Source: Lophium mytilinum
Lineage: Eukaryota > Ascomycota > Dothideomycetes > Mytilinidiales > Mytilinidiaceae
Length of the DNA: 64,000 nucleotides
Direction of reading: 5' to 3'
Assembly (NCBI GenBank): GCA_010093605.1
Contig: MU004204.1
Coordinates: 268,367 to 332,366, forward strand
The position numbers were made by a program, and so were the translations under genes. Below the pieces are notes generated by a model, which worked only from the letters and a program-made list of their open reading frames with translations, had not been told where the DNA came from and searched no databases. Shown in pieces: positions 54,793 to 64,000 of this stretch (position 1 is its first letter; every line of letters begins with the position of its first letter).

Positions 54793-57008
54793 GGTAGTTT
54801 TGGACAACAGGGGAGCTTCTGCAGGAGGAAGATCTAGACATGGGAAGAGGGTAGAGAGAATCTTTTATAACTTCACGGGAGTAACTGGGGCAAAACATCA
54901 TGGTTGCTACTGTAAAGAGAAGGTAGCAAAGCAGTCGCGAGATTGTTGTGTTACATTGCAAAGAGCGGCGACCAACGACGTCCGACCGTCTTGGGAGACA
55001 GGCTTTGGGAAGCCAAACGTCTTTACAAGGATTGATAGAGAAAGCAATCGAGGCGCCCAAGGCTTGGCATATATTGGCACATTGTCGATCTTCTTGGGTC
55101 TTGGCGCAGGAAGCTCCCCAGAATAACGCATGGTGCAGGGCTAAGGCCGGATCAAAGCGCGAACTGTGCCGCCGGTGATAAGACGCTATTCACTGCCAAG
55201 GCGCACTGCAACCGAGTTCACGGCGGAGGGTGGCCAGATGCTCAGCAGCGCAATCGAGTTTCCTGAACGAGGGTCGACGACGAGCAGGGCGACCGGCAAG
55301 GTGCCCGCGAATGGCGCCAGCCACCCGGATGCATCGTGCCGCCAGGGTGGCCGTTTACCAAGAGTACGGGGGCGGAAAATCTTGGCGCTTCTTGGCTTAT
55401 CTTCACGGGTTCTACAGTAGAATATATCTCTATGCCCGAGACGCTGTCACTGATATCGCTCCGCTTTGGGCACTCTCCGGGATTTGCTGGTTGGTGGAGG
55501 CGGGGATGCGCATGCTTCAAATATTCTAGAACAGTGCCAGGAGGCCGGGTCGGAGGCCTTCCAGAATGTCTAATATCTTTGCAGGCCCTGTGTGGATGGA
55601 AGCATGGGATTTCAACAAGGCAGGCACGGGACATTTACGAGGCCGTAAGCGTTACCATGTCATACTGGAATAGGAAAATGCGCGACAGGCGAAAGAAAGC
55701 ACGCGATGATACAAGAAAATACAAGGGATGTGAGCATATAGAACTCCAGACAGCGATGAACAGAATAGTGAGAGATGAGGAAGGAAAGTACGGTGTACAG
55801 GTCGGTGCAAGCCCGTGAGAGCAGACGAGAGTAACGGCAACAGGCTTGATAGCGCCCTATATTATCAATGCTCTATACAATTGAATGAGGGTTGCCATGG
55901 AAGACGAAAACACATCCCTTTGGAGTGATGTGCGAAGGGTGGGCCCACTCGAAGAATCGGGTACTCCGTCTTACTCACGTGACAACCGTCCCACCAGGGC
56001 TCCTCTCCCGGAGCCCCGAGCTCTTTTGCGCTAATTGGTATTCTGAACCATGCAGAATGCGGAAGGTGGAAATACGCCAGAACACAGCCAGAAGACGCAA
56101 GGCCTTGGCATTTCGAAGTTGAATTGCGATCATGTCACTTTTGAGCAGCCTGCTTTCTCCGCGCTGCTTTGCCATCACTTCACACTTCCGCTCTGGCAGA
56201 GAACGCTACACCAGCTCACTACTGCCTACAGCGACCCACACATCATCTTACTGATGCGACAGCATAGATCTAACGCTCTCAAGGTGTATCCGGAACTCAC
56301 TCCCGTCTGTAATAGTTCAACCATGTCGTATGTTAACCCGCAAAAATAGCCTTTCACGTAGAGCAAGTTTAGCAAGCCTCCATAACCGACTTGTAGTATC
56401 TTCGTGAGTACTACAGTGTGGCAACTTAGACGGAAGAAGACGGGCTTTGGTGACGGGAGGCCTGAGCGGGAGGCCTTAAGAGCATTCTCACTTCTTATAG
56501 GTTACACAGGGGTGGCTGTTTCGAGTTAGATGCACGTTGGGGGCGTTATTATAGGGCTAGCCAAGCTTAAGCTTGATCCATCTGCGACCATCAATCACAA
56601 CAACACTGCTATAAAGCCTTGCACTCGCCACGTTAAGCATTTCGCAGCCTTTACGCTTCTTCTCGAGACACATGCTGCACCGTCTAATTGAACCATGCTG
56701 CACCGTCTAATAGAACCCATACTACGTCAATAAGACAAAGGTTCGTCGACTATGGACAATAGGCCAGGTGAAGGTTCGGAGAGAAGCGCTGAGACGTGGC
56801 GGAGGTTTCGAGACTCTTTCTATAGGACTAAGAATCCCTTTAACAAAACTTCATTCTAGAGATCCGATTACGATCCGTATGGATTCATCGACAATTCTCT
56901 CGCAAACCTATGCCTTCGCAGTCCGTGCAGACTTTCTTATAGGGAACAATAATTTGTTGGGTGTAAAACAGCGTGCATTCCTTAGTAAAGGTCCCTATAA
57001 TACACACA
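54793..57008. other. Gene-free transition of 2.2 kb between the last gene and the AT-rich block
   Basis: It begins with the promoter of the peptide transporter. Several medium frames (for example 55336-55818 on the plus strand) were inspected and not accepted. Base composition is normal until about 56,980 and then changes within a few tens of bases. Confidence 0.45.
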
Positions 57009-57120
57009 TTAATTTATATAAGGACTATTAGAATCCTATCTAGAGAACTTAATTTTTTTACTATATCTTAATACCGCCTAACTTAATAATTAGTAAGGCT
57101 ATTAATACTATTATAGAGGC

Positions 57121-59334
57121 TATATACTAACTTTTTCTAGTATTATAGTACCTTTAAAAGCCTTTAATATCTATATTTCTATATAGTTAATATATAGTAA
57201 AGTCTACTATATCTTCTTTAATTAGAAGGCCTCTACCTCTACTATTAGTACTCTAGATAAGGCTATTTCTAATTCTCTAGATATATTAATACTAGCTTCT
57301 AGAAAGGTACTAAAGGCTTTAAAGGCTATAGTAGCGCCTATAAAGGCGCCTATATCTATAAAGGCGCCTATACCTATAAAGGCTTCTATAAAAGTATAGG
57401 CATATATAATAAAGTAGGCCGCCTAATATAAAGAAAAGGCGTACTTAATAGAAGAGAAAAACCTATTATAGAATAAAGTAGAGGCTTAAGTTACTAAATA
57501 TCTATTAGCTACTACTATATATAAGGCTATAGATAAGAAGCCTAAAGCTATAAAAGGCTCTATAAAAGGTAGTAGCGCCCTTTTAAATACTATAGTAGCT
57601 TCTACTAACTATAGAAAAGGCTCTACTACTAGTTATAAAAGGGGCTCTACTACTACTAAGTTAGTAGCTAAGCGCCTAGTAGCTCTTAAGAAAAGGCGCC
57701 CTAATATTACTATTAATTTATCCTAGGGCTAGAGTATTAGTAGTACTTTATATAACTAGCACCCTAGTTTACTTAAGGCTAGATATATATATATTAAGAC
57801 TCTAAATAAGTATAAGTATTAAAATATAGAGAATAGAATAGACTCTAATCTATTAAGAAATAGTAATAGTAAAATACCGCCTAGCTAAAAGCTATAAGAT
57901 AGGTACTATAAGCGTTACGCTAATAAAATTATAGTAGATATAGAGAAAGTAGATAAGAAAGAAAAAAAGAAAAAGAAGAATAATCTACTAATATTATCTA
58001 AGCTAGGTAAGAAGATAAATAAGAAGCTTAAGCGCTTTATAGAATAGTTTATAGTAAAGTATCTTAATAGAACTAGTAGGCGCCTCTCTATAAACTAGAT
58101 AAATAAGATTAAGGTAAAGGCGTATATAAAGAAAAGGAGGTAGTTATTTACTAAGATAGACTTAACTATATCTAATATTAAGATAATATTTATGCCTATA
58201 AAGTAGCTTATTAATAACTTTATTATACTTATATTATTTAAGTTATTTATAAATAGTAAGACTATTAGCTAAACTATATAGCTAAATAGTATATATATTT
58301 AGCTTAATAGTAGGGTTATTAAAAAGAAGCTTAAGAAGATAGTAGAGAGAGCTATTTAAAAGGGTAACTATAATACTATTTATAGAGTTATTAAGTATAT
58401 AGCTAGCATTAGAATATTTACTAGAAGAGAAGAAATGCGCTATTATAACCTAGAGGACTTCTTAATAATAGAGTTTACCTAAGTATATACGCTAATAGAT
58501 ATAATATAGAGGAACTATCCGCGCTTAATAATTATAGTTATTTTTAAGTATAAGGTCTTATATAATACCTAGGCGCCGCCAGCTAAGAGAAAGAGATTTA
58601 AGTAGCTTAATAGCTTATTACCTGCGTCTATATTAGGTAAGAGGTACTATACTAGTAAGCTATTAAAATAGTAGTATATCTAACTAGGTTACTTTACTAA
58701 TAGAGAAGATCTTAAGCTTAAGATTATAAAGAACTAGATATATATAGGTAGTAATTACTTAAATAAGAATAATAGTTACTTTATTAATAAGGGTAAGTAG
58801 TACTATATTCTTCTTCTAAAGCACTATAAAATATAAGTAAATACTATACTTAGTAATAATACTATAATTTATACTTCTTTTATAAAGCTACTCTAAGAGC
58901 TAATAGAAAATAGGCTAATTAATAAGTAATACTAGAGGCCCGTAAGAACTATATAGGTATAGTTAGTATAGTAGATAGTATAAAATACCTAGAATACTAT
59001 AGCTAGCTTTATAAATATATAGATAAAGATAATATAGATAAAGATAGCTATATTAATATCTAAGATAGACTTTAACTAGCCTCTATAGTAGCTATAGTAG
59101 GCTTTTTTTCTATTCTATTCTTAGCTACTACTATACTAGGGGGCTTCTACGCCGCTAAACCCCTATACTATAGCTAGATATACTTCTTCTCTATCTACTT
59201 CTACTCTATAGCCTATTTCTACTCTATAGCCCTTTATAGCGCCTCTTTCTTATACGCCTATTATTTAACCTAGAAGCTTAAGCCCTATATTAGAAAAATC
59301 TAAAACTATAAAAGTTAGAGCTATTAGTACTTAG
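57121..59334 (+). pseudogene. RIP-destroyed reading frame (fossil coding sequence), about 738 codons
   Basis: Reading from 57121 in steps of three, protein-like sequence continues to about 59334. All interruptions in this frame are TAG or TAA, as expected when Gln (CAG, CAA) and Trp (TGG) codons lose their C or second G. Eight or more stretches of 20-60 codons have no stop, whereas the other two frames have two to three stops per 60 bases. Recognisable character: a repetitive start with AIVAPIKAPISIKAPI, a Lys-rich part (KKEKKKKKNNLL), basic KRLVALKKRRP, and APPAKRKRF. The likely origin is a transposon or duplicated gene; the family cannot be named because Tyr, Ile and Leu are artificially enriched. 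Confidence 0.55.
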
Positions 59335-61599
59335 TAGTAAACAGCGTAAACTTTTAGTAAACTATATAAATTATATAATATCTATATAAACTACTAGCGC
59401 AGGTAATATTACTATATAAACTAGTAGTAGTTTACCTATATACTATATAGCCTAATAATACTTAATTATTATCTATTATTTTAAACTATTAATAATTTAG
59501 TTCTATAGTATCTTTTACCTAATTAGCCTTAGTAGTACTAAAGCTAATATATATATACCCTATATATAATACTACCTATATTCTACTATAAAATAATTCT
59601 ATTTACTACTCTTTCCTCTCTATAGTAGTGCAAGGCGGAGGTAGAAGTAAGTAGAAATAGTAAGTACTTAGGCTAGAATATCTAATCTTTATTCTATAAA
59701 TAGTTAGTATAGTAAAGTTAGGGCTATAGTAGTTAAAAAGTAGATTTAATAGATATATAGAGAATAGGTAGAAAAGATATAATCTATTTATTCTATAATT
59801 TAGTGCTAGGTCTAGCTTATAAATTATAATTAGAATGCTTAATATATTCTTAGGTAGACTTTTACTATATTACTACTAAGACCTATTATTTAAGAGTTAG
59901 GCTGTAGTATATAACTATCTATAAATAATAAAAAGTATATAACTATTCTACTACTAATATAAGCTCTAGTAGTAGTTTCTTATATTTATATTATAGAATA
60001 GCCTCTAGTATTATAGCTATAACGCTACTGCCTCTATAGCTTCTTCTTTCTATTTACTTCTTCTATATTTCTTATTTCCCTCTATATTAGTATACTTTAC
60101 TTCTTCTATCTATATTTTAGGTTACTACTTCTCTATTTATAGTCTCTTCTATTATACTTCTAACCTTAGAAGTTAGAATACTATTATTTTATAACCTAGC
60201 CTATAGTATACTTATATACTAGAAGATAATAAAAATATATACTCTCTATCTAGTAGGGTAGTTATAGAACCTAAAATATACTTAAAGAAATAGGCTAGAG
60301 TCTCTTTTAAAATATAAGAATATAGAGAGTATACTATAATAATTATAGATAATCTTATATAATTCTAGATAATCTTATATAGTACTATAAGAAGAGTTAG
60401 AGATATTAGAGTAGAGATAGCTTTATTTTCCCTCTTTCTACCGCGTTATTATATAGTAGATAGTTATCTATTACTAGTATATATAAGGGCTAGGTTATCC
60501 CTATAATACTAGATTAAAGTATATCTAGCGCTAGTAATAGAGTATATATTCTATTTACCCGCTTATTTTCTAAGAAAAGTAGGGCTAGAGAAGTAGTAGT
60601 TAGGGTAGAGTTAAAAGCTAGTAGAAAATATAAATATATAGTTATATATAGTAGTTAGAAAGATTAAGAGCTATATATATAAAAGATTATACTAGAACTA
60701 AGGCGCTATTATATAGAGTAGAGTAGAAGGAATAGAAAAACTTAGTAGAAAAAAAATTCTATAAAGTAGAGTAGAAGAAATAGAGAAACCTAGTAGATAA
60801 AAAAGCTTATAGAGTAAAGTAGAAGAAATAAAGAAGCTTAGTAAATAATATAAGCTAGTAATACTAGAGTATATTACCTTTATCTAATATAGCTCTATAG
60901 AACTATACTAGTTTAACTACTAACCTAGATATTAGTATACTATTAGCTTTCTATTATAGTAGATACTATTAGTAAGCTATACCTATATACTATCTCTTAT
61001 TCTCTATATTCTAGCTTTTTAAATAAGTTTCTACTAGCTTTAGCTTCTACTATAATTTATTAGTATATGTAATTTTAATATCTACTATATTTTAAATAGT
61101 TAGCCTTAAGTTAATCTCTACTATAACTCTTCTACCTTTTTAACTCTTACTACTTTCTACTACTCTATAGTATAGAGAAAGAAATGCAGGGTAGGCTTTT
61201 ATATCTATAGAATAGAGAAGAATAGTCCTATTATATATATAGGTAGGCGCTAGAAATTTAAGGCTTAGGTGTATATCTTTTAACTAATAGTTACTATATA
61301 CTTTTCTCTTAAGTATACTATTAAAATCTTATATAAGTATATCTTTATAGTAGTATACTATTATTACTAATAGTTATTCTTAATTAGCCTTAGGTTTAAT
61401 CCCTTATATTATAGCTTAACGCGCTAGGTATTATAACTATAGAATATCTCTAAATAGGTATTATAAGACTAGTAGTATTTTTAAGTATATATAGTTTAGG
61501 GGGTTTATATTAAAAGTAGATAGATAAGTAGTTTTTAAGTTAGAGCTTAGAGTAAGAATAGGCTTTAAGATATAAGGTATATATATATACTACGCATCT

Positions 61600-62640
61600 A
61601 TTAAAAGTTAACTTAATAGTAGTATAAAAATATAGAAGGTATATAGAGAGTATATATAGATAGACTTATATAGTTCTATTTAAGGCTGCTTTCTACCTAT
61701 ATATATACTAGAAAATTAGTAATTTCTTAAGAAGGTACTTACTATACTAAGTATATACGCCTTCTATATCTACTTTTAAATATCTCTTAGATAATATTAG
61801 AGGAGTAGAAAATAGTAGAGTTAGTATTCTTTTCTTTATTTCTTACTATATAAGTATATATAATTTCTAAGGCCTTCTTAATACTAGTCTAAGCTATAAT
61901 TAGGCCTATTTTAGCCTTATATAAGGCTGCCTCCACCGCCTTTAAGCTATCTAGGTCTTCTATAGATAATACCTCCTCTATAGTATTTTCTTTATTCTAG
62001 TTAACTTTCTTTATCTAGTTCTTTCTATTATTAAAGTAGTATATATTTAATTTATCTTTATCTTCTATAAGGTTTATAGGCTCTAGTTTATTAGATAGCG
62101 CTTTATATTTATTCTTTAAGGTTACACCTTAAGTCTCTTATTCTAATACTACTATTTCTAAGTTCTTCTCTCTAGCCTTAGCTATTACTAAGGTCTCTAG
62201 TAATAATAGCGCCTTTTATATACTTCTAGTCTTCTAGTATATTAAGATCTATAGCTTATCTATAAAGATATAGGTCTCTAGTAATAATAGCGCCGCTTAT
62301 ATACTTCTAGTCTTCTAGAATATTAAAATCTATAGCTTAACTATAAGAATATACTTAGTATAAATTTAGACTTCTAGTTAGAGATTATAGTTATTTTTTT
62401 CCTCTTTTTCCCTATATATAGCTATATAGTAGCTAATAGCCTTACCTAAAGTAGTATAATTTAAGTAGAATAATATTAGGTTTATAAGGCTAACTTTAAA
62501 TATAGAACTATCTTTAGAGTTAATAAAGTAGGTATATATTAGTAAGAGAACTAAATATAGATTAGTAAATATATAATCTTCTTATATATAGTAGTAGTAT
62601 ATATTTTAGATCTTAGTAGTAGTAGAAGGTCTTTTTAATA
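61600..62640 (-). pseudogene. RIP-destroyed reading frame on the minus strand with an in-frame tandem repeat
   Basis: One minus-strand frame stays consistent over about 1 kb, broken only by TAA/TAG. Stop-free pieces include SLKAVEAALYKAKIGLI at about 61,930 and KVSLINLILFYL near 62,500. It contains the 81-bp tandem duplication at 62191-62352, exactly 27 codons per unit. Helical, Leu/Lys/Glu-rich character fits a coiled-coil. Orientation is opposite to the fossil frame at 57121-59334. The family is unknown. Confidence 0.45.
62191..62352. repeat. 81-bp tandem duplication inside the AT-rich block
   Basis: Two adjacent units, 62191-62271 and 62272-62352, each start AGGTCTCTAGTAATAATAGC and differ at about ten positions. 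The unit length is divisible by three and keeps the minus-strand fossil frame. Confidence 0.85.
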
Positions 62641-62799
62641 TCTATATTAATAATTATAGATTAGAATATACTTAGTAGAATAGGTATTAAAGTGTAGCTT
62701 ATATATATAATTAGTACTATACTACTAGTAATATTAAGTATATTTATAAATATATTAACTTAAAGTCTATAGCCTTTATATAGCTATACTACTATACCT

Positions 62800-63300
62800 T
62801 CTTTATCTCTAGAGTATTTAAAGCTACTCTTATCTAGAACTATAGGTACTATAAGCTTCTTATACTAGTAAATAGTTAGTAGATATAGATAGAAAAGTAG
62901 TAGATAGACTTATATAGGCCTAATTCTTAATAAAGAAGCTCTTAGAGCCCTCTTTATAGGCTTTCTTTACTACCTCTAGTATAGTTTTTATCTCTAGCTT
63001 ATTAGACTAGCCGCCCTTTATATTACCTAATTCTTAACTTAGAACTAGGTATAGTAAATACTTATATATAGACTAGATAAGTATATTATATTTAATTTTA
63101 AAGTTAGTAATATCTTTTTAAGAGTGCTAGAAAAATATAGTAGCTTTCTCTAGATTATCTCTACTATATATAGTATATAGCGCTTTAAAGTAGTCTATAT
63201 AGCTATTAATATAGATAGTAATAGTAAGGTCTACTAGTCTATTCTAGTAGACTACTATCTACTCTATTATAGTAGCGGAATTATAGTAACTTAAGCTATT
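62800..63300 (-). pseudogene. Second RIP-destroyed minus-strand reading frame (possible gag-like remnant)
   Basis: Between about 63300 and 62800 a minus-strand frame shows long stop-free pieces such as DLTITIYINSYIDYFKALYT and KLEIKTILEVVKKAYKEGSK, interrupted only by TAG/TAA. It lies next to the direct repeats at the right end of the window, as the first ORF of an LTR element would. This assignment is weak and rests on position. Confidence 0.35.
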
Positions 63301-63533
63301 AAGCTATTAGTAATATAGTAAGAAAGAGTATAGTAAGGCTTATATATAAGAGTAAGGTTAGAGTTAGATTTTACTTACTAGCCTACTTAGTTATTAGTAG
63401 AGAAGGTAAAGGTCTTTACTAGCTATAATATAATACGCGCCTACTAGGTAAAGTAGGTTTATAGCCTTAGCTTAGGTAATAGATAATACTATATAGCCTA
63501 AAAAGTTAAATAGTTAAAATAAACTTTATACTA

Positions 63534-63983
63534 TTATAAAAGGGTAATAATCTCTAATTATAATTAATTATATTAAGTATTAAAGGTAATAGAATAGAAG
63601 CTGCGGGCAATACTAGGCTCTATAAAGGGCGGTTTTCTAGTATTAGAGCCTAAAGGTAAAGAATAATATATACTACTTTAGAATTAGAGAAAGAATTTAG
63701 GTCTATTAAATAGGGTAGTAGGTCTACTAATAGAATACCTCTTAATATTATTAGAAATGTAGCCCCTAATATTAGCTACCCTAGGTATTACTTTAAATAG
63801 TTTATAGAGTATAAATCTTAACTAGTATAACTAACTTATATATACCTGCGCGGTATTTAAATAAGTAGTAGCTCTACTTAATAAGAAGGGGTATAATAGA
63901 ATTAAAATAGGTAAAATAATATAAGTAGCGGGCTAACTCTAATTATAAAAGGGAGATATATATAATCTCTAATTATAATTAAT
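63534..63983. repeat. Pair of short direct repeats near the right end (possible LTR fragments)
   Basis: ATTATAAAAGGG followed closely by an identical 21-base element occurs twice: at 63534-63568 and at 63942-63983. The second copy has about eight extra bases between the two parts. The distance between copies is about 410 bases. This may be a repeated part of a long terminal repeat or a nested insertion. Confidence 0.4.
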
Positions 63984-64000
63984 AATCTATAAAAGAGAAG

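Larger units (their letters stand above)
57009..64000. repeat. AT-rich, RIP-saturated block
   Basis: From about 57,009 to the window end the sequence is made of TA, AG, CT and AA steps, and the dinucleotides CA and TG almost vanish, while CG, CC and GG remain (for instance GGCGCC occurs many times). RIP converts CpA to TpA on both strands, which gives exactly this pattern. The few remaining TG/CA sit mostly in TGC/GCA contexts. RIP acts on duplicated DNA, so the block was probably repeats such as transposons or duplicated genes. No intact gene is present. The region 59,335-61,600 inside it shows nothing I can interpret. Confidence 0.9.

Noticed and set aside
55336-55818. Plus-strand frame of 160 codons downstream of the peptide transporter promoter
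   Set aside because: No domain, mixed composition, and no match to nearby frames; probably chance.
57009-64000. CRISPR-like or telomeric repeats in the AT-rich block
   Set aside because: Repeats there are irregular TA/AG/CT-rich words without fixed spacer length and without TTAGGG units; RIP explains them.

Overview
The window looks like a chromosome fragment from a filamentous ascomycete (Pezizomycotina). Genes carry short spliceosomal introns (mostly 45-70 nt, some with a TACTAAC branch site), and the families are fungal: Zn2Cys6 regulators, Spo11/Rec12, CAF-1 large subunit, a Ste23-type M16 peptidase, a PTR2 transporter and a DPP5-type S9 peptidase. The last 7 kb is an AT-rich block almost devoid of CpA and TpG, the signature of repeat-induced point mutation (RIP). 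The class cannot be fixed from the sequence. Exon boundaries were derived by hand from GT/GC-AG sites, reading frame and family motifs.

Left part (1-10.6 kb): the 3' end of a fungal transcription factor, two glycine/methionine-rich paralogues, then five small-molecule enzymes: aldehyde dehydrogenase, SDR oxidoreductase, flavin-reductase-like FMN protein, homoserine-acetyltransferase-like alpha/beta hydrolase and an EthD-domain protein. Four of them form two divergent pairs whose shared promoters hold TATA boxes, CreA-type GCGGGG sites and a recurrent GGACGGA motif, so this may be a co-regulated catabolic cluster.

Middle part (11-40.5 kb): mostly housekeeping genes. They include the M16 metallopeptidase, a ribokinase, a YjbQ-family protein, the complex I zinc subunit (NDUFS6 type), an Mpp6-like exosome cofactor with a zinc knuckle, Spo11, CAF-1 large subunit and several conserved proteins of unknown role. 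NDUFS6/Mpp6 and Spo11/CAF-1 are divergent pairs. Among them lie a decayed MFS transporter and an uncharacterised ORF with one in-frame stop.

Right part (41-57 kb): a Zn2Cys6 regulator, an aldo-keto reductase, a divergent pair of related SET-domain genes, a secreted S9 peptidase gene with a premature stop ahead of its catalytic serine, and a PTR2-type peptide transporter. After a 2.2-kb gene-free stretch the sequence switches near 57.0 kb into the RIP block. Inside the block, long reading frames can still be followed that are broken only by TAG/TAA, which suggests fossil genes or transposons.
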